Positions 22,256 to 35,000 of a stretch of 64,000 nt of DNA are shown here, one piece after another; within the stretch, counting starts at the first letter, position 1; every line of letters begins with the position of its first letter. Origin of the DNA: Haemonchus contortus (Eukaryota; Nematoda; Chromadorea; Rhabditida; Trichostrongylidae); contig LS997565.1 in NCBI GenBank assembly GCA_000469685.2, positions 24,071,272 to 24,135,271 on the forward strand, in the 5' to 3' direction. The notes under the pieces are model-generated. The model did no database searches, was not told where the DNA came from, and saw only the letters and a list, made by a program, of their open reading frames with translations. The position numbers were made by a program, and so were the translations under genes.

Positions 22256-22674
22256 ATGATTTCCCATTCATTTCTCGTTGAGTGTATTCAAGTAGCAAGC
22301 AGCGAGCTAACGACCTTTATTGAAAGCAAGCGCGCTGGTGGTGGACCTTTCTGGTATCTCAGAACAGAAATGATTGTCGCCCTCTATGCAATAATCACGA
22401 AAGAGAGGGAATTATTTTGTTTATCTCTGCAAGGACTTCAAATTCTTCCAACCATCAAATCAAAACAAATTTTGACTCTGATCTTTCGTTCGCAACTGAT
22501 TTGTCGTTGGTGGAAGATGGTTTGCAAGCGGTTCTTTCTCATAGATATGAACTTCTTCTGTACGAAACTCTGTGGAGGATATTCGCTGACTATAAACGAC
22601 ACATACAATCTTCAGAGTTCGTAAGCCCACGAGAAGGTTTTGAGCTGGTTTTTTTTCAGCAAGACATCTAGTGA
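22256..22674 (+). CDS. possible exon(s) on the plus strand, doubtful
   Basis: The plus-strand frame 22,417-22,674 starts after CTCTGCAAG and reads through QAVLSHRYELLLYETLWRIF to SSEF before a GTAAGC donor, or to TAG in the same frame if the 39-base putative intron is kept. An upstream frame (22,256-22,440) is also open. No start exon or family was recognised, and the stretch lies where the 5' exon of the minus-strand hydroxylase would be expected. It could be a shadow or an unrelated short gene. Confidence 0.25.
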
Positions 22675-24167
22675 GTTCACGACATGTCTGCCATCCAAAA
22701 TGAACAAACCCTTACACTTCAACGGCACTTATTGATGTTGCCTCAATTTCAAAGAATCTAACCGATCCTCTATCTGTTGTTGCACAATTTAGCATTACTT
22801 ATTATTGCGAAGATTTGAAGATTTTCGTTATTTTTTTCTGTTTCTGTCTAGTCGTACAACAGGGGTGACGAATTCTTTTTCTGATCAAACTCATTCAAAT
22901 CAGTTCGCAAAACTTGTTATCAGATGACGGGGTTTCCGTGACACTACCGCTATCAACTTCAGGAAAGGCGTTGATACTGGTTTAAGGAGCTCAGTTCGAG
23001 AATTGTATGATGTCATCTGAAAACCATCCCTCAATAGAAACTGAAAGTCACCTTACCATATGTAAAAGAAAGCAGGTGGTAGCCTCCCCTTCTACAAATA
23101 TGTTGTCGCTTATCACACCTCGAGCAGTGATTTCTTTTGGTTGCTAACTGTGATTGATAGCCGCACCAGCGGAATCGATGATATCGCTCCGGAGCTGTTA
23201 TGCTAAGTTATGCACTGCATAACCCCAAAAAGCTGAAGAAAAGGAGGAATTGCTCAAAATTTCAATGATGTCTATCTCAAGTTGCCTCAACTACTCCGCC
23301 CAATTATCCAAGCTTGTTTCCGAGCAGAACTCACATGGAAACCAAAGGCTCTTTCACGCAATTGTTATAAAGTAGAATTCGAATTCCAGATTCGTTTTTC
23401 CTTATTGTACGCAGATGAGCAGTGGAACTTCTTCCCAAAACGCAGTCTTGATGGGAAATGATGGGCCAATTTTCATGGGTACCCAGAACGGTAGTGAGCA
23501 GCCTCGCTCATTTTAACACATTCCTCTTTCTTTTAGGAGGCTTTCGCGTGCGAAAAGTTCAAGGAAGTCGAAAATTGTTAAATTATAGCGACTCTTGACA
23601 GCAGTGACCTGTAAGGAGAACATGCCACTAGAAATTTTCTGAAATACCACACTACTTATAATTAAGACACCAAACTACGACACAGTAGCGAGTAGTTTGA
23701 CTCTCTTTTGATCAAGGTCAGAAGGTCTAGGAAATAATTTCCGCGCATTTAAAGATCGGAAGCATTACGAGTTATTTCAAGGATGCTTTCTTTAGAGATC
23801 TCCACTTATTCAAGTAGGTATACATTCACGAAAATCCACAAGTCGGACAAAAACAGAGGGTGTTGTAAACCTCGCAACAACAATAACAGTCCGTCTACTT
23901 TTTTTTTGCTCGAGTAGTTTCAAAGCTAAGACTGGATGACATTGACGGGAGCTCGCTTGTTATCACCAACACTATGGGAAGCCCCCCCCCCCCCCTCCAG
24001 AATGGCTGCTATTCTTGTGCCCATAAATGTCAACTTTTGGGTGGTGATTGCAGAAGTGGAATTGAAAGAAGAAACTGACGGGTACAACAGAATTTCCTCC
24101 CTCTTACGACGCCATGGGAGCAAAAAAAATAAACATAAATAGCAGAACAGATCTCGAAAAAGCGTAC
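22675..24167. other. no gene seen
   Basis: Spacer; contains a run of 13 C at 23,983-23,995. No coding segment with splice sites was found on either strand. Confidence 0.35.
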
Positions 24168-24305
24168 TTGATGAGAAATTCGTTGCCGTTGAAGACGTCG
24201 TAGATCCAGCTGTATCCTCGTTCCATTAATTTCAAATGATTGGCTTCCATTTTGCTCGACACGTAGATAAAGGCGACAATCTTTTTCTGCGTCAACAGCT
24301 GATTG
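24168..24305 (-). CDS. single exon, two frames open
   Basis: The segment lies between a GCTCTTCACAG acceptor and a GTACGC donor on the minus strand; it is 46 codons in phase 0. That frame reads DCRLYLRVEQNGSQSFEING and is polar. A second frame, starting after an internal CAATCAG, reads IVAFIYVSSKMEANH and LMERGYSWIYDVF and is also protein-like. I prefer the first because both borders are good, but cannot decide. No neighbouring exon was joined and the family is not recognised. Confidence 0.35.
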
Positions 24306-25364
24306 CTGTGAAGAGCAAAAATTGGTGAAATGGTCAGAGTCTAGTCTCGCGGAATGACAAAACGCTGCTGTTCCTTAACACTACGCAGTCTAGCGGAGCG
24401 GTACAGTCACTCGGGTTCAGCCTTATCACTGCTATCAAAAACCAAATAGTCGAATATACGAACAACGGGACTGAACTGTTCGTGTTCTGATCAGAGGTGG
24501 GTGTCTCAGAGAAGTTAAATTAATTCTTCCAACAAATTATTTTTTCTTTAAGAAATGAACCATCAAAGATAAACAGGGAGCGACGTTAGTTGGACGACTT
24601 TCACAAATCGTGAGCAAGAAATGAGAAAGAAATGACTATAGAAGACAGCAACACTAGCTGACAACATATTCTACTTCTTTCGACCTTTCATGGCAGAGTG
24701 ATCTACAAGTATGAGAACAGCTTATGGGAATCTTGACAAAACTCGACCAATCTAAAAATGGTTCAGTGGGATTTGAATTTCCATCAGGAAGGAAACATCC
24801 TTCTCTGATGAGTGTACATGAGGTTTGTAATATGACGAGAGTTTGCAATGACTTGTTTTCCGCTCCTCCCAGAGGAGACCGTAGAGTGACCCAGCAAACG
24901 TCGATACCTCTGCAGTTACCCAAGGGTCAGTTTGAAGTGCTATTTCTGTTTCTGAGTGGTTCCCTGCGATAGCCAGAGGGTCATTTTATTGTGACCTGAT
25001 AAATGTCCATGCCCCTCTGATTATTCAAAGAGTGAAGATTCATTTTACTTGCTTTTGATGATATCAAAGCCTGACAGAGTCAAACTGGTGAATCACACCT
25101 TTTTCGATTCATTTGTTTTCACTCAAATGTTTAATTTTGGGTATCCCTTTGCTTCTTTCATTTTTCTCCCTCAATGGTAAATTAAAAAGTCCTGAGAAAT
25201 ATCCAAGAGCAGACATCATGGAGAAATGGAATTCCGTCGCCTTCTGCCACTGATAGCATGATAGGGGGTGGGGGTGTTGTTCCGTTGGATAGGTCTACAT
25301 CGACCCCTTCGGAAGGAGCTTGGTTAAGCAAACATATAAAAAAGTCGGAAGCATATAACAAAGT
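24306..25364. other. ambiguous open frames, no gene called
   Basis: On the minus strand around 24,750-24,920 one frame reads SLYGLLWEERKTSH and another, 90 codons long, is open over the same bases; the plus strand also has an 82-codon frame. Without compatible flanking exons I do not call a gene. Confidence 0.25.
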
Positions 25365-25480
25365 GTCCCTCGAGCGAGGACGATCTAGGATCAATCTGGC
25401 TCGCGACAGGGACGAATGGAGACGTCAGTGGCCAAAGCTCGAGGAAATCGATGATCAATGGAACTGCAGATGATAACAAA
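25365..25480 (+). mobile_element. RTE-clade LINE, solo 3' tail
   Basis: About 110 bases equivalent to the last coding bases of the RTE copies at 43,130-43,225 and 51,400-51,505. The frame still reads [12 protein letters not shown] and ends soon after at the common 3' end (GATGATCAA...). It is a severely 5'-truncated insertion. Confidence 0.75.
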
Positions 25481-27004
25481 GTCACACGAGGTCAACTCAA
25501 TACTATTGACTAGCAATCCTCAGTAGACGGTATCATATTGTTTTCTAATTCAAATCGTTACCGCTTACTAAATCCAATACGGTTTTGTTCTCGAAGTAAA
25601 GTTATTTGCTCGGACAGCACTCTCAGAGATATTTCTGTTAGTTATTGATCATCTGTGGGTAGTAATATCATGAGCCACACATCGACCCACAGCTGAGCAG
25701 ACACATTTTTTTATTATCCAGGAATTGCAGTAGTCCAGTGAGCAAGGCTTTAACTGCACGGAGGTCACGATCTCTATTCTATCGAAAAGCCAGTCTCCCT
25801 AGCATTGGTTTTTATCTCGTGATTTGTAGCCTCAGCAATTTTGAAATCCTCACAAGGTGCTAGATGACGAAGGTTAATCAATAAAGGCAAAGTTCGAGAA
25901 TTGGAGGGCATTGATTCAAAACGAGATCGAATGGAACCCATAGATATCTTTGTCTAAAATAGTTTTTTCTAAATTCAGAAGGGTAGTTCTCCGGAGCGAC
26001 GCGAAGATGGCAGATCCAGGTATGCCTCCGGAAGCTTTTGTGAGGTGGTGTCTCTCTGACTAGAGCAGCTTTCAGCTGTCGTGTGCGTTTGCTAGACTGG
26101 GAAAAATCTTGTTTCGTTATCGTAGTTAGAAGCACGTCTCCTAAAAATCAGTGGTAAGAGGGCGCATCTCTCTTTCTGCAGGATTGACGATTCGCATTGC
26201 GCGTTCTAGATCATCAACGTTTACATAAAGTATTCGACGGCAAGGATGTATGACGCTTTTGCAGATCTGAAGTGTTCGATAGAATGAACAGAACTGTTAG
26301 CATTAACATCTAGTTATGACATTTCTTATCACAATCTTGTTTGTTGTCAGCTTGAGGGAGAACTTATCCCTCCTAATGATATGGATCTCCGAATGAGATA
26401 CACAGAAGTTGCGGGCTAAGTGTGGGTTTTAGAACGGAACGGCATGTTCGCATGTTTTACAGAAAAAAATAACTTCCAAAAGATGACGGGGTGCGAAAGA
26501 AGATGGCACTTGGATGTGGTGTTGCCAAAAAATGATCAGAAATGAGTGTGATTATGGGTCATTGCTCTGCCGATAAAACCAGAAAGCTTATTAGTGAGCA
26601 TTACTCTTACAATTGGCCTTTCAAAATGTGATAGATTTCAAGCTGAAGGGAAGAGTGTAATACCAATATTACTAACATGCAAATTTCTATTAAAAACCAT
26701 GTTCTTTGAAGTTTATTGCATTCTCTCTTGAACGGAGCACTAGTTCAACTACCGCACTCCGCGGTTTCTTGCCAATTTCTTCTACTTGTTTTTCTTCAAC
26801 TCGACGGTTTAACAAACTCACATTCATTCTTGTGAGACCTATCGTAAGCCAATGCCACAGTGATGTGTGAGTTTTCTCAACTCCTTTCTTCTCATATATG
26901 ACAAATCCGGTATAGTAGGATATCTATCCTTGAATAGGACATCGCTTTCAAAATGACAGGTAATTCAATACTAGTATCACCTCCGAACCCAAATTTCGAA
27001 CATA
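25481..27004. other. no gene seen
   Basis: AT-rich spacer with only short open frames. Confidence 0.35.
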
Positions 27005-28321
27005 CAGTAGCGCTCGAAAGTCTCCGGCCAAACGCTGTTTCGTTCGTAACATTTTCCTTATCGGAGCAAATGGCGCAAGATTTGGCTAACACTTCGGTGG
27101 GAGTCGCTATTCGGGTCCAATCCTACTTCGGGTTTTCGGGTCGCTGGCACCCCTAACTACATTTTCACATTATTATTATTATCCATATTGCTATTACTAA
27201 ACATTTTAAAACAGTATATAGTAAGGACAGCATGTAGTAAGGGCAAATCATTGTATAAAGTCAAGAGTATCACATTGTATGAAAACTATGTAGTTTTATC
27301 AGTGACGTCTCCAGACATCTTTTTGTATATTATTACCCTACTTTTGCTCCATCATGCTACATGCTAGGTATTATTAAATATGCTGAATTAGCACGTGGTA
27401 CTTTCCTCTCTTGCCTACCCGCCTTTCGCCAACATAGCTTTGCGCTTGGGTGTGCTCCAGATTTGAGGTAGCTGTAGCTGCACATATGGTGTCTTGAAAC
27501 TAAGGGTTTTGGTATACACGGCTTACAGTGATTTCGGATAAATGGAAGGAGTTTGGAGTTACAGTATTCGAGGAACAGAAAGGGAATGTGCACATTGTGG
27601 AAGTGGTGGGGCTGGATAATGTAGTGGCACAGTGTATCCAGTGGACTAGCTGAATACTGGGAATAAGAAGGAGCAAGAGGAGCAGCTAATCTTCGGTGTG
27701 ATCGAACTCAGAGTGCTTTCTGAGTTGCATTATTTATGTGTAGCATATTTTTTGTTTTGCTTTATTTTATTTCTCATGCTTTGAGTGTAACGTAATTTCT
27801 CACTCACACATTCGATATTGTTACACGTCAATCTAGTGGTCTGGTAGATAGATCACCAGCAAGCCAATTAAGTGGGGTCACCCCGCAGGCGAGTGAGTGA
27901 ATGGGCGAGGAAGGTGTGAAGTAACTGGAATTGAACCTAAAATGACTCACCCTTGAAGCCGAAGTGTTAACTAGTGGCAGCAATATCAACATATCTAAGA
28001 GCAAGGTGTTTGTTGCGGTAGTAGGCTTGATGAAAGCAGCAGCAGGCGACCTCTGCAATTATTCGCACCTGATGTGCGTTTTTCCCTTCACGGTCCGAAA
28101 AATGCCAGAAGGACCAATATCCGTGCTTCAAGTTGATTTTGAGTTCAGGCTCTTTGGGATATGTGGAATACGATAAGATTGCAGGATAATAGTGATTGAA
28201 ATTCACGATACACCTATGCTATACATATCGATTGATTAGACAAAATTTTCGCATGATTGGATCCAGTAGAAAAGGGGTGCGACTGAAAATGCATTAGGCC
28301 GAATACCTTTGAACGGTACTG
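27005..28321. mobile_element. Tc1/mariner-type element, non-coding
   Basis: The left end is CAGTAGCGCTCGAAAGTCTC with CGGCC following. The right end is the diverged complement (GGCCGAATACCTTTGAACGGTACTG). Both ends abut TA. The length is 1,317 bases. The inner part near 28,090-28,160 matches, in the opposite orientation, the short element at 43,718-44,208 (shared GAAGGACCA and TTTGGGATAT words). No transposase frame could be read, so this is a decayed or non-autonomous member. Confidence 0.7.
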
Positions 28322-29002
28322 TAAGTGGATATTCTCCTGCCTTTAATTTCTATTTAGCCCACGCTAATGTTGGTTTTTGAACTGAAACAGTTCAAAAAAT
28401 CTTTTGCAAGAGAATTAGTAGTGATTCGAGCAAATTGGCTAACTTAAGAACTTGTGGGGATATTTTTTGAAAGTGAACCATTCCTTGGATTGTATTGTAG
28501 AGAAGCTGAAGTCTTCTTCCTTTATTTTCATGAGTTAGGGGCAACGATGAGTGTTCCAAAACCTCCAGTACGGTCTTTTTTCTTTACTTAAAACCTTTCA
28601 CTGAAGCTCTCCCATTCACAAACTTTCTGTAATATGTTTTCACCACAAAATATAGAGCTAAACTTTTTACTTTGCTGGCTATAACCTTACCAAAATGTTA
28701 CAACTTTATTGAGCCTCTGCGCCCTTTTTAGAGCCTGAAAGTCGGGAATCAATTGAGGTTGTTGCTCACATAAGGCTGGACAGGGCTCAATACAGTCGTC
28801 TTAACAATATAGAGCGCTTCTATCACGACATTAGGCCGATAAATTGAGTGTGTCAGTTCTCCTCAAGCATTTATTTGTGTTTTCCATACCACTGCATTTA
28901 TTTATAATTTTTATTGTTATGTTTACTGTAACAACATCACTGGAGCAGCAATAATTTATTTATTCTTCATGTAGATACAGCAACACGAGAATCTGAACGA
29001 TT
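28322..29002. other. no gene seen
   Basis: Spacer downstream of the gene ending at 29,003; 3' UTR for that gene would lie at the right edge (AATAATTTATTTATT near 28,950). Confidence 0.35.
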
Positions 29003-32000
29003 TTAAGAAGAAGAAAAGCTCTTGAGATCATTGCAATGAACGTTTCGACGTCGTTGTTGAGCAAAAGGAGCTGAGTCAAATTTGGAGGCCATAAATGCTG
29101 GTGAGTAATCCGGAAGGTCTTCGCGAGGTAACGTATCGCATCGCAATGCCACCAGATTCATCACCAATCCTCTGTAGTCGCATATTTGTGAGAGGGCAAA
29201 AAGAACAACCACGGATATGCACAAGTACTCGCAAATAGCCGCCGAAATTGACACTGCAAATAGATTTTTTGTGTAAGAGCTGCAAGTTGTAACAAATCCA
29301 CCATGTTACATATAGGGTAATCTCCCCCAAACTTCAACTTTTCGACGACCCTGCATTTCTTCAAATTATCTAAAAGAGTGTAACGTTTCGAATAGCCAAA
29401 AACCCATGAACTATGAACGATAAAGCCTCTGGGCGTTGATCAACCCGTCCGTAGGATGCGCAAGTGCATGAGTATGTGGCCTATAAAATGACTTACAGTA
29501 GCCAGCCTACATACGAGTCAGTGATTTTATCCTCAGACATATATGATGATACCAATCAACCGACTCTAGAGAAATAAAAGGTTTGGTGTAAGTAATAGTG
29601 CCCCCTTGCTACTACACCACCTCCGCCCTGGGCGTGATCCACTGAATCACCGCCCCAATTCGAGACTGATCCAAAAAAAATTTAAAAATTTTCCAGATCT
29701 GTTACTGGCACTAATGTATTTTTAAACACGGCAAAAAAAAACATGCATAATAACAAATGTAATGTTAAATGTATAACTTCTCATACGACAAAGAAATGAA
29801 CAAATCAGACCGTAAAGAAGAATGATTGGTGTAGACTTTCACTTAGTTTTCTTCGTTCTTTTTTTGCCTTTCTCTTCTTTCTTTTGTTCGTTTCCTGAGG
29901 AGTTAGGATTTCAACTTCGCTAAAACTTGCTAAGCTCGGCCATCGAAGTAACACAGTGACATTCAAAAAAAACACTTGAAAATCTTGTCTTATTTGAAGA
30001 AAAAACAAAATTGTTCTGACCATTTTTATTTGTATTCGCCATGGACCACAGTAGCCCCTTGCAACTATAGCAGCTTTTTCCATCCAAAAGCGATAGATAT
30101 ATCAGGATAGCTCACCGTTGGTGTGGCATGGTTTGAAAGTGAGGAACGCAATGTACGCTTCGTAGACCGCAGGAGCGGAAATAGCAAACACTCCAAGTCC
30201 AATAATTCGCAGAATGAAGAGAGTAATGGCTGCCTTAAATGAAGAGTTTATGCAACACTTTTGAAAGATATGAGCAGTTCGAGTATCCGATGTCGCACGG
30301 ATCAGATAGCTACTATGGAAAGGCATAGCAAGGCACATGCTATGCGGAACAAATTTTTACTAATCATGAACAAATGATAGAATTAAAGGTCCTACACCAG
30401 AAAAGCTATCACCCAATCCTTCTCCCCAGGGATCATTCACAACCTAGCTACAGCAGATTCCAACCTCTTCTAAGGATAACCAGAAATATTTTCACTGCGT
30501 CCGCCATATCCTTGTTCATTTTGCATCGGGGTCCACCTATAGCGCACTGGACCAGGGATTTTCCGAAGTTGAGGGCAGAGGCTTTCGGTGCTTCTCGATC
30601 ACGTTTTCAAGAATCGTGAAAGGAGTTGAGTGCGAATGTGATCATGCAATGACATTGAGCGGCTAGTCAATGAACAAGTCAGCGCTTTTATCCACCAAGA
30701 CAGGCTGATAAGAATTACCTGACCCTAGAGTGATGAAAGGGTTGGTGCGGGTGCGTGCTGATGCGTAATGCGCCATTTGCCACTACACCATGTCCAAATG
30801 AAGTTGCAAGGAAGAAATACAATCCAGAAAAACAGCTTGGCTCAGACAACTAATTACCTATTATGTATTCCATTACATTGCCGTAACATGAAAAGCTGCA
30901 TGACTTTTTTAGGGGGGGGGGGGGGGGGGGGGGAGGTGGGCTTTGCATGTTCTGGAACAGACGACTACTAAGCATTGACGTCACAGATGTATTGGAGATA
31001 TCGCGAGTGATAGAAAGAAGCTGCCAATCTCTCTCTAACCCTATGCTCTCCCATCTTTAGTAGTCAAATGACAGGGACAAGATGTTTAAAAACAGTAGTT
31101 TGAACCGTGAATGGCCCTCTCATGTCAATGCATGGGGAAAAATAAAATGTCTTGCATAAAGGAACTATGTTCATAGCATTTGAGCTATGCAGAGCTCTCC
31201 CTCTTCTTTTGTCCCATCAGTGTTTTGCAGCGGCGAACGTCCGTTGCGCGCGTCCGTCGAAATTAGGTCGCCCCGCCCACTTCGCGCGCGGCGCACCCCA
31301 CTGAGGTCTCGAGATGACATTAGAGTACCATCAATTGAGTGGAGCAAACGATTTGCATTTGTCCATGTTATCTTCTCATTGGCTGACTGCCGTGGACCAA
31401 GCGCAAACCGTACGCCCCACTGACAACTGCGACGTCTGTCAACCGCATACGACGGCTGCGGCGTGACCTAGCTCCTGCGGACGCGCGCAACGAAGCGCAC
31501 CCGTTTGCAGCGACCCTGCTTTTGTAAAAAAAAAGGTGGTATTCACAAAATATAGATTTCGCTTCAAAGGCAGCTAGTAAATAATTGAGGGACTTGTTAA
31601 TTAATTTTGATCCAAATAAAAATAAAACTCACAAATGTTCTCCGTCTAGCGATTTCTAGGAAGGAATACAAACTTGCGTGAGCCAGAAATAGCACGCAAA
31701 AGAGAGGAATATGGAAACGCATGATCCATCTGACTGAAATTTTTTCATGTCAAAATACAAAAAAGGGGATCTACTTCCTCTAGGCTGCTACAGCAGCACG
31801 GTAAATACAGGGTGTCCCAAAATTATTTGCGCCGATTCATGGCAATATATTTGAAACTTCTCAACTGCGAAAGACGATGGAATTTCTATGCACGCTAGCT
31901 AACACTATGTGCTACAACATGCTGGAGTCGCACTTCAAAATATACCCCGTGAGCGCGAATAGAAGTGAAAGTTTGCTTTCGACTCGATCGCATGTGGCAC

Positions 32001-35000
32001 GCAGGTATCCTTCTCCATTTCTTCCAAGCCGTCCTCCAGCTTTTGCATTCTAGGACTCCAAACTAGGCCTACAAACTCGACAGGTCCTCTTCTAATCAGA
32101 GACCATTCGTGGGATTCAAGTGAGTCAAGTTCTGGAAAATAGGATGACCATTCCTCTTCACCAATGAAGTCGGGCAGCTGTCGTCGGCACCACTCGCGGA
32201 TAAGCTTGGCTCTGTGGGCTGGAGTAGCGTCGTGCTGGTAGGAATATGAGATGTTTCAGAAAACGTAGTCGGATCAGTGTTTTATTTACTTCCATTAGTA
32301 CGCCATTTGAGTACTGTCTTGGTCAATTTTCGCGCCTGCACCGAAGAAAGCACTAGCGGCTTACCTTTGCCAGTGATTTCCTCGAAAAACATCATTTTAC
32401 TGTTCTGATAACAACCTTTTTGTGAGATATTACACGCTGGATGTTTCTCTCCGGGACGCGAACGTTTTGGTTGCTGAGGGATGGTTTTACCGTAAAAAAT
32501 TTTCTGATCAGAGAAAACGACGAAGGGTTGCGTGTCATCACTCAAGTGGGTCTGCGACTTTCTGCATTTTTTGGCCCTGCAGAATCTATTGAGATCGGGA
32601 TTGGAGCATACGATAGGAATGGTAGTGAGGCTTCTGCATGACATTCTTCCATCGCGATAACTCCTGTAAGCCGTGCCCGTTGACTTCCTTTTGATGGATC
32701 ACCCAGGATCCCGACCGATTGGCATACGGACCATTTTAATAGTCCTATCTTCAGAAACATTCTACCTTTCTATCTTTCCTGGTTTGTCTCTGATTCAATC
32801 TTCTTTTCTATATCGTTTAATAGCCTCCTATACGGTTATTACAAAAATCCCAAAGAATTTCATAACGCCCTTCCACTTCTCGCGCGTCAATGATTGCAAG
32901 TGGCATTGAATGAGCCTCCTCCATCTGAAAGATAATGGGAGTTCCACATCAGCAACCATGCATATTGCAAGGAAACCTTCTTATGCAACTAATTAATAAC
33001 AGGTGATGTGAATTTGATAGATTACTTCTACCTTAAAAATTACTGGACTTTGGCGCAAATAGTTTTGGGACACCCTGTACAACAGCTTCACGCTGAAAAG
33101 CTGTTGAGATTTTTGCGGGGGAGGCATGAACAGCCTATATTTTTAGCTATGAAGGCTAACCTTTCTTCCGATACCAATAAACAATATCACAGCTTATTCT
33201 CCTATGTCTTGATTTTTGCGGAAAAGATTCAAAAAACCTTTGGCCGATTGATCTGATCCAATTCTGGATGAAAAATGAGGACTAATGGATCTCATCGTTA
33301 GCAGTATTGTATAGTACTTATTCAATTAACGTGGAATCTAATTAACAAGGAAATCGCGAACACTTTTTCCTTGTTCCTTGTTATGGAGACGGCTGCCACA
33401 GCAGAATTACTTTAAACGTTGATTCACACAAAGTGAATTGAAGTGGAGAATGAAGGAGATGTTAATTTTCTGGCTTTTAAATTTGACGAACTCACGTTCT
33501 CCGTCCTGGTCCTGTTGCAGACACAGAACAAACATCAACACAGAAGACGAGGCGATTTGGAGGAATGGTGAGGCCCGAGAGAGAAACCATAGAACAGCTC
33601 CCCGAGTAGGGAGCATGTCGATGACCCTAGCTTGAACCATGCACAGCAGAAACTGAAAAAAGAACAGAAGAAGTGACAACGGAATCCTCAAAGACTAAGA
33701 AAAGTATAAAGCGGTTTTGAATCAACAAACGCATGCAAATGTGAGTGCCCTGTGACATGAAATTCCACGGGTCAACCCTATCTATTTGAGGACACAATTC
33801 GCGACAATTTTGGGTAATCTAGATTATGACGAAAAATGGAATTTAAGGAGGGAAATAATGCGATGAAGAAAGTGCGTGATTCGGCGTCTTCAAAGTGATA
33901 AAAGGCTTAGAAAAAATCGTTAAGAAAGGGGCTGAACGAGAGTGAGGCCAGAAAAATTAAGAAGAATGGGTCTTTGACGAACTATTCAATGGACGAGCTG
34001 TACAATGTGTGTCGTTGCGTACGTGTGGGTCCTGATGCGAATAGCTGCCTACAGTAAGCAAAAAAATGTACCTCAAAGTTCATTCACTCATGTGCACAAG
34101 TCAACAAAAAAGCTAGTAACAGCAAGATTAGCCCACCTTCTCAGCCTCTTGGGGCAGAAAATCAAGTAAGGGATCGCAGCAGCAAAAAGAATAACAGAGA
34201 ATAAAAAAAATAGGAGAAAAACAACGCTTCATTATTCGGCGATCAGCTGGTTGTGTGTGGGTCGTAGAGCGAATATTGCAGTCTGTATCCTCGACACTCG
34301 TCTGACGTGACGTCGGTCGAGAGACGAAAAGTCTGTGCGATCCGTTAACGGGGGTCCCACTACATACGCCCTAACTGTTGAGTTTCGATGGGGTCCTTCC
34401 TGTTACCCTTGGGCGCCAGTGGGCATTTCTGAAGGGAAAACTCAGAAAGCTCTTCACTGTGAACCGTCCCTTTAAATATATCCGCATATTGGGTTCACTT
34501 TAGGCCATGTTTTTTCGAAATTGAATAAAATAGGCCCTAAGTGAGTCGAGTCACTTCTTGAAGGATACTCCTCCAGATGCTCAGATGGCTCATATACTGT
34601 GAACAGGATCTTTAAAAGGAGCAGTTTCATAATTTCTGCTAGCTGCTTTCTAGCACACCGGTTTACTGATCTCAATTGATGTTCTGAACAAATTCGATCA
34701 TCCATCTACACATGCCACTTCTACAACACATTTTCGGGGTTGGAAGATTTCTTGTCTTTCTAGCATCGTGTCCTGACAAAGACGACGACGGCACAGGAGG
34801 TTCTAAACATGGCACCGATGGATGTTTGAATCCGCATGGACATAGCGCACCTAAATCCACATATGGTGTAACCGTATATCACGACTGCCGAGTCTGATGC
34901 TTGCCATTTCCTCAACAGTCCTTATGTTCCTTCAAGTTGAGGACAATGGGTACAAAGGATCACTGCGAAATGGTGGTGATGTGGAGAGCCTCAGCACAAC

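Noticed and set aside
22140..22260. Acidic plus-strand reading (IEEDVDNNETGYD) that looked like an exon
   Set aside because: It is the antisense of the hydroxylase exon 22,122-22,242, which fits splice sites and family motifs.
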